From Mugil cephalus (lineage: Eukaryota; Chordata; Actinopteri; Mugiliformes; Mugilidae): 64,000 bases of DNA. The first letter of the stretch is position 1; the number at the start of each line of letters is the position of its first letter. Positions 60,001 to 64,000 of the stretch are shown here, piece by piece. A program made the translations under genes and the position numbers. Location of the stretch: positions 3,575,501 through 3,639,500 of the forward strand of contig NC_061789.1 in the NCBI RefSeq assembly GCF_022458985.1, in the 5' to 3' direction. The notes below the pieces were generated by a model. That model made no database searches. It saw nothing but the letters and a program-made list of their open reading frames with translations, and was not told the DNA's origin.

Positions 60001-63000
60001 TACATTACACTTTTTTTGTGTGTATTTCTGGTATTTCTGAAATTTCAATAAAGTACAATTACTCTTTGTACATGTACGTGTTTCCATTAAAAGCAAATGA
60101 GCTTGTCTCGCAATATCCCACAACTCTCTAATATTCTCGTCATGCGAGACTTCACTTTTAGGAAGAGACATGAAAGTGTTTTAACTTTAGATATTTGAGA
60201 GTTTTTTTGAAATGTAGGCGTTTCCATTACCGTTTTTTTATTGCGACATTTTGGTTTTGCACATTTCTAGGGGAAACTGTTGTCAGTTATTGACACTGAA
60301 TTAAATATTTAACCTTTTCCTGTCCTCTCAGACTTGTGGACGGCCCCAGAGCATCTTCGCAATGACGGCGTGTCTCAAAAAGGCGACGTCTACAGCTACG
60401 CCATCATTGCCCACGAGATTGTTACGAGACAGCCTGTGTTCTACACACAGTACTGCTCTGATAAGATAGGTGGGGCACCTCTTTCATTATTTAGTTTGGC
60501 AGTTTTTATTGTGATTTAAGATGATAGTTGTCTCCATACAAGACAGTTTACTGTAAGTTGTGACGGTTGTTGACTATGCGATCCCTCAGAGAAGATCTAC
60601 AGAGTGCAGTACCCCACTGACAACAACGTCTTCAGACCGGAATTCAGCTTTGAGGGTGCGTCCGAGAGGGAGGTTGAGGTAAAAAAATAAATAAATTCAA
60701 AACACCAAGGAGCTGTTGCAGTAACAGACTCTAAGCACTGAAACAAGGATAATGTTTGACGGTGTTGACGTGTCTGCAGCTGTACATGCTGATAAAGAGC
60801 TGCTGGGATGAAGATCCAGAACGGAGGCCAGATTTTAGAAGAATAGAGTTAACGCTGGGAAAGATTTTCAGGTATGAATAGACATTGGAACAGATTACAT
60901 GACAGTTGAACAAATCTAGTAGTAGGGTTTTCTCTGCGATAGAGTCCCGGTGGACCACATTTTAAAAAATTCTTTTGATCTGACTCTTGCAGTAACTTGC
61001 ACAACCAAGCCACTGAGACGTACATGGACAACCTGATCCGTCGTCTGCAGATGTACTCGAGGACTCTGGAGCATCTGGTGGAGGAGAGAACCTCTTTGTA
61101 CAAAGCTGAGAGGGACAGAGCGGATCACCTCAACTTCATGCTTCTCCCACGGTAGGATTATATCGAACTATAATAGTTAAATAAAAGACGTTCAGGTGAC
61201 TTTGGAGTGTACATAAAGCAAGAGACTCATTTCAGCTGAAGAAATTAAGTGAACAAACCTCAACTTTGAGACAACGACCAATGGGAGCGACTGGTACAGT
61301 CAATTGACATAAAACACGTTAATTGGCGTATGTTTTTTACGCATGTTCAAGACACTGGTCCCCACCACGTCCACCACTTCAAAATGGAAGAATAACTCAT
61401 TGTTGGGTTCTGTTAGAAATATGAATCGTACAACTGCACTCACAACGTCTATAAGGACCAAGATTTTTAAATATTGGATAGATGAGGCTTTGGGGTTTTG
61501 TGAAGGAGGCCATAACAAAGTCTGATACAAAGATCTTCTCTGCCAGTTAATTAAAAAAAAGTGCAGATTTTTAAATTTATGTATAAATAAAGGGGCGTGG
61601 CCTCTTTAAGTGACTGGTGGGCGGCTCCAAAGTAAAAGTTTTAAACATAATCTTAAACCTTTGTAGCTTGTTAGGCAGCTTTTCTTTTATTCTTGGACGC
61701 GAGAACTGGTCACCCCAGACGTAACAGTAGCATGATTACTAATAATTACTGAAAGCACATAAATTTACAGGGTATTAAATTAACTAGTCGTCTTCGTGTA
61801 GCGGCGAGCATGAACTCACTGTAGTGGAGTTAGCGTAATTAACCTCCTGAGACCCAAGCTTTAGTTTGCTATGCATTAAAAATTTCTCCTATTTCTCCTT
61901 TGGGACCAGTAGGACCTAAGAAGTATAAAAACTAAGCATCTTTCAAGAGGAAGTAGTAGTTTTTGAAAAAAACAAAACAACAAAAAAAATTATTTCATTA
62001 TTGATATTACAATAAAGACACCAACGTGTGACAAAATATGAATTATATAAATATCATAATATTTTAGTACCTCAACATGGCTGAGCAAAACCAGCATTGC
62101 AAACAATGAAGTCCCAACTTAAGTTTTAACTGCAGAATTTGATGGGGTTTTGTCCTGTGATTGTCTGTAGAATGAATCCTATGAAATGCTATCATGGGCA
62201 ATCCAATGAAACCCAATCCAACATGACTTGAAGAACAGCACAAGGTGTTGACCTGGCCTCCAAATTCACCAAATCCTAAATTGATCAAGTATCTGTGGGA
62301 TGAGGTTTTGGCAACTATTGTATTGACACTTCCACTAGATGGCAGATTAAAGTGTCCACTCATGACGACAGAATAAGCTGCAACAAAACCTAAAACTTAA
62401 TGTCCCCATATGGGGACGCAATGTCTCAGGAGGATAAACCAATATCACATTTTCCTTTCCTCCTCAGCCCGGTGGTTCGTTCCCTGAAGGAGACGGGCCG
62501 AGTGGAGCCGGAGCTGTTTGAGGAGGTGACCATCTACTTCAGCGACATCGTGGGATTCACCACCCTCTGCCACTACAGCACGCCAATGGAGGTGGTGGAC
62601 ATGCTCAACGACATCTACAAGAACTTTGACAGCACCCTTGATCACCACGACGTCTACAAGGTGAGTTTAGAGCAGATTTACTGGAGTTATTTTGAGGGAG
62701 TATTTGCATTTTATGAAACAGGGAAATATTGGATAGTTACAGGATAGTGCAATAGTTTATAATGTGTAAAATGCAATATGGTTTCCAAACCTTTTTGGTT
62801 TCTTACAAACTGCAGAGTGTAGTTCAGGTTACATCTCAGATTTCTATGAAGAGAGGCTTGTGTGGCTTGGTGGTTTCATTTTCAACGATGCTCATATGAT
62901 CCAAAAACATCTCTTCTAAATACTTTAATTTCAGTTTGCTGCTAATATTTATCTGATACTTTTACTTTGTCTAGTCATGTAAAGTTTTAGCTTTCATTTT

Positions 63001-63257
63001 GAGTTTTAAGCTAAAACGTGCTGGAAGTTGAGTTTAATGTATGAGTTTTTAAAAATATTTTGCTTTATTCATTGCACATCAGGTTGAGACAATAGGAGAC
63101 GCCTACATGGTCGCATCAGGTTTGCCCAAACGCAACGGCAACAGGCACGCAGTGGACATCGCCCACATGGCCCTGGACATCCTGTCATTCGTAGGGACGT
63201 TTGAGTTGCAGCATCTGCCTGGGATTCCTCTGTGGATCCGTATTGGTGTACATTCAG
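46733..63257 (+). CDS. gucy2c: guanylyl cyclase C, intestinal receptor (first 23 coding exons; 3' end outside window)
   Basis: A single-pass receptor of the enterocyte membrane; guanylin/uroguanylin binding triggers cGMP synthesis. Exons: 46733-46958, 49807-49919, 50365-50432, 51392-51610, 51700-51818, 54516-54615, 54696-54810, 54890-55022, 56472-56557, 56644-56761, 56848-56929, 57050-57143, 57468-57530, 57632-57703, 57807-57911, 58349-58435, 59835-59967, 60332-60469, 60590-60678, 60780-60871, 60993-61151, 62468-62660, 63083-63257. They give 926 in-frame residues. The start is ATG 46733 (alternative 46748), then a signal peptide (about 1-25, [11 protein letters not shown]). The ectodomain (to about 435) has CGSSTCEG and [12 protein letters not shown] membrane helix spans about 439-459. 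In the kinase-homology domain (about 480-755) HRD is replaced by HGR (613-615), so it is catalytically dead, and DFG reads DYG (633-635). A coiled linker ([20 protein letters not shown]) precedes the cyclase domain with FSDIVGFT (D830) and VETIGDAYM (E870, D874). It breaks off after GVHS. Confidence 0.96.
46959..49806. other. gucy2c intron 1
   Basis: A 2.8-kb intron holding a GATA microsatellite (47940-48002) and a short repeat remnant near 48870-48945 ('ggggtccttggtctgaaaaa' plus 'cgttgaagacccctg', resembling the end of an hAT-like element). No gene is seen within it. Confidence 0.6.
47940..48002. repeat. GATA tetranucleotide microsatellite
   Basis: Fifteen uninterrupted AGAT units fill 47941-48000. 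The antisense ladder of Tyr-Leu-Ser-Ile is an artefact of this repeat. Confidence 0.97.
50730..51010 (-). repeat. LINE-type 3' tail in gucy2c intron 3
   Basis: 'gactttattagtcctttatt' plus 'tggggaaaatgcttttcgttacagcaac' followed by 'gaacaaagagcaatgcaggg' resembles the antisense 3' end of a fish non-LTR retrotransposon. The rest of the intron is unremarkable. Confidence 0.4.
52372..53425 (+). mobile_element. hAT-like transposon relic with 8-bp target duplication
   Basis: The left end TAGGGGTGCACC and right end GGTGCACCCCTA... the last twelve bases (GTGCACCCCTA at the end) form a terminal inverted repeat. Flanks are CATGAAAT (52364-52371) and TATGAAAT (53426-53433), a 7/8 direct repeat of the 8-bp size expected for hAT elements. 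Inside, about 52791-52940 in one frame reads [20 protein letters not shown] then [13 protein letters not shown] and a stop, the C-terminal dimerisation region typical of hAT transposases. The rest of the transposase is deleted or scrambled. It sits in the 2.7-kb gucy2c intron 51819-54515. Confidence 0.88.
55130..55900. repeat. A-rich degenerate minisatellite in gucy2c intron 8
   Basis: Variants of 'aaaaatcagaattctgag' and 'gattaaactcagaa' recur throughout with irregular spacing, mostly decayed. The stretch is very A-rich on the plus strand. No gene. Confidence 0.5.
58553..59815 (-). mobile_element. Tc1-like transposon relic, antisense in gucy2c intron 16, with nested insertion
   Basis: Plus-strand landmarks in order: 'gtctacaacagtttggagga', 'ccattggattaaggtcagca', 'gacttggccattcctaaaca', 'gttttatggagggacgaggt', 'ttggtctcatccgtccacta', 'tttggagagagagcagtggc', 'tggagtgatctttgttggtg'. 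On the minus strand these read as fragments of a Tc1-type transposase (for example [46 protein letters not shown]), broken in several places. About 58990-59360 is foreign to the element ('gggaccatgcacattgatga', 'catctgcagtccctaataaa'), looking like a retroelement tail inserted into it. The right boundary is about 20 bp before exon 59835. Confidence 0.8.
61845..62435. mobile_element. MITE with TTAACCTCCTGAGACC ends and internal Tc1-family insertion
   Basis: Left TTAACCTCCTGAGACC (about 61845) and right GTCTCAGGAGGATAA (62421-62435) form inverted termini. The interior 'ggacctaagaagtataaaa' matches the copy at 37985. About 62060-62330 ('aaggtgttgacctggcctcc', 'aaattcaccaaatcctaaat', 'gtatctgtgggatgagg') resembles coding sequence of a Tc1-family element, suggesting nesting. 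A perfect 16-bp palindrome GTCCCCATATGGGGAC lies at 62402-62417. The right end is 32 bp before exon 62468. Confidence 0.65.
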
Positions 63258-64000
63258 GTACAAGACACTGATAACTGATCTTATCAGCAGAGCAGCTTAT
63301 AAAGTAGCATAATGTTGACCGCCATGTACTATTTTTACGTTTATCTGTTTTCCATTTACTCCAGAAAACATTTAAAATGGCAACTGGACTTATAGAGTTT
63401 AGAGAAGACGTTTCATCCAAGTAGTTTTTCCAGTTCTAAGGGACTGCTGGGAGGTTTGAGGTTTAAATAGGAAACACTGTAGGTTCAACCGTTCAGAAAC
63501 CTGCTTGACTTGTTCCTGTTAACGACCAGAAACTGGCGCAACTGATGTCCTTGAAAGGCAGATACTTTCCTGTAATGTCTTTAGTTCCCTATAAATGGTT
63601 CCTTATCATCTGCGCTCATTTACACACACATAAAAAATTCCAGTTCACATCTTTTTCTTATAGGTGACAGTAGCAAATTAGGCCACACCTCCATTTAGGT
63701 GAAACCAAACCACTGGCAGTAAATACGATAATCATGATCAGTGTTTATTGTGCGTTGCAAGCATTTGTGGATCAGAAATGGCTAACGTTAGTCAGGCAGA
63801 CACATGTGTTGTTACATAGAAAAACTTATAGGGACAGCAAGTCCATAAACCAGCGACATATACCACACCTCCTTTGTTTTCACTCATAAAGTAGTGTGGC
63901 CTTATCAGTGACATAAGGTTATGCTCTTACATAGGAGCGGAAAAAAACGTTTTCTCTCTTTATGATTCTGCTGACACCTAGTGGCCACATGGTACAATTA
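63258..64000. other. gucy2c intron 23 (5' part) to window edge
   Basis: The intron begins GTACAAG after exon 63083-63257. No further exon is seen before the window ends; the remaining cyclase domain and C-terminal tail lie downstream. Confidence 0.8.
63667..63910. mobile_element. partial copy of the 19794-20430 MITE family
   Basis: GACAGTAGCAAATTAGGCCA plus CACCTCCATTTAGGTGAAAC matches the terminal repeat of the element at 19794-20430. The following 'ccaaaccactgg-agtaaat', 'atcagtgtttattgtg' and 'gctaacgttagtcaggcaga' match the reverse complement of that element's right half. The other end is degraded ('ttttcactcataaagtagtg' plus 'tggcctta', about 63878-63905). Confidence 0.75.

Overview
The window is a piece of vertebrate nuclear DNA, almost certainly from a ray-finned (teleost) fish. 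The evidence is intron-rich, well-conserved vertebrate genes with GT-AG introns, AT-rich noncoding DNA full of microsatellites, and many interspersed elements of types common in fish genomes (Tc1/mariner-like, hAT-like, short inverted-repeat elements, SINE/LINE tails). There are no operons, CRISPR arrays, rRNA or convincing tRNA genes.

Layout. 680-9347 (+): the last 14 coding exons of mitochondrial aconitase (aco2); its 5' part lies upstream of the window. 13881-18085 (+): complete polr3h, an RNA polymerase III subunit, six exons. 22329-24108 (+): complete csdc2, a cold-shock-domain RNA-binding protein, three coding exons plus a likely 5' noncoding exon. 28591-38975 (-): complete pmm1, phosphomannomutase, eight exons. 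40296-41109 (+): a coiled-coil reading frame broken by two compensating frameshifts (pseudogene, retained exon or assembly error). 46733-63257 (+): the first 23 coding exons of gucy2c, the intestinal receptor guanylyl cyclase; the rest of the cyclase domain runs off the right edge.

The block aco2-polr3h-csdc2-pmm1 matches the human 22q13 gene order as I remember it, except that polr3h appears inverted. gucy2c lies elsewhere in human (12p), so its presence beside pmm1 marks a rearranged junction. The genes are unrelated in function (TCA cycle, Pol III transcription, RNA binding, mannose metabolism, cGMP signalling); the shared neighbourhood is ancestral linkage, not a pathway.

Between and inside the genes are many mobile-element relics whose ends can be seen: an hAT-like element with a near-perfect 8-bp target duplication and a residual transposase C-terminus (52372-53425), a second element with a perfect 8-bp duplication (32500-32831), several inverted-repeat MITEs (11744-12383, 19794-20430, 25191-25754, 30741-31286, 31629-31979, 34824-35254), and an antisense Tc1-like relic ending about 20 bp before a gucy2c splice acceptor. 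I found no clear novel biochemical system. The most unusual items are the frameshifted coiled-coil ORF, two mobile-element ends lying next to gucy2c splice acceptors, a DR1/HNF4-type site upstream of gucy2c, and the repeat arrays in and after aco2.
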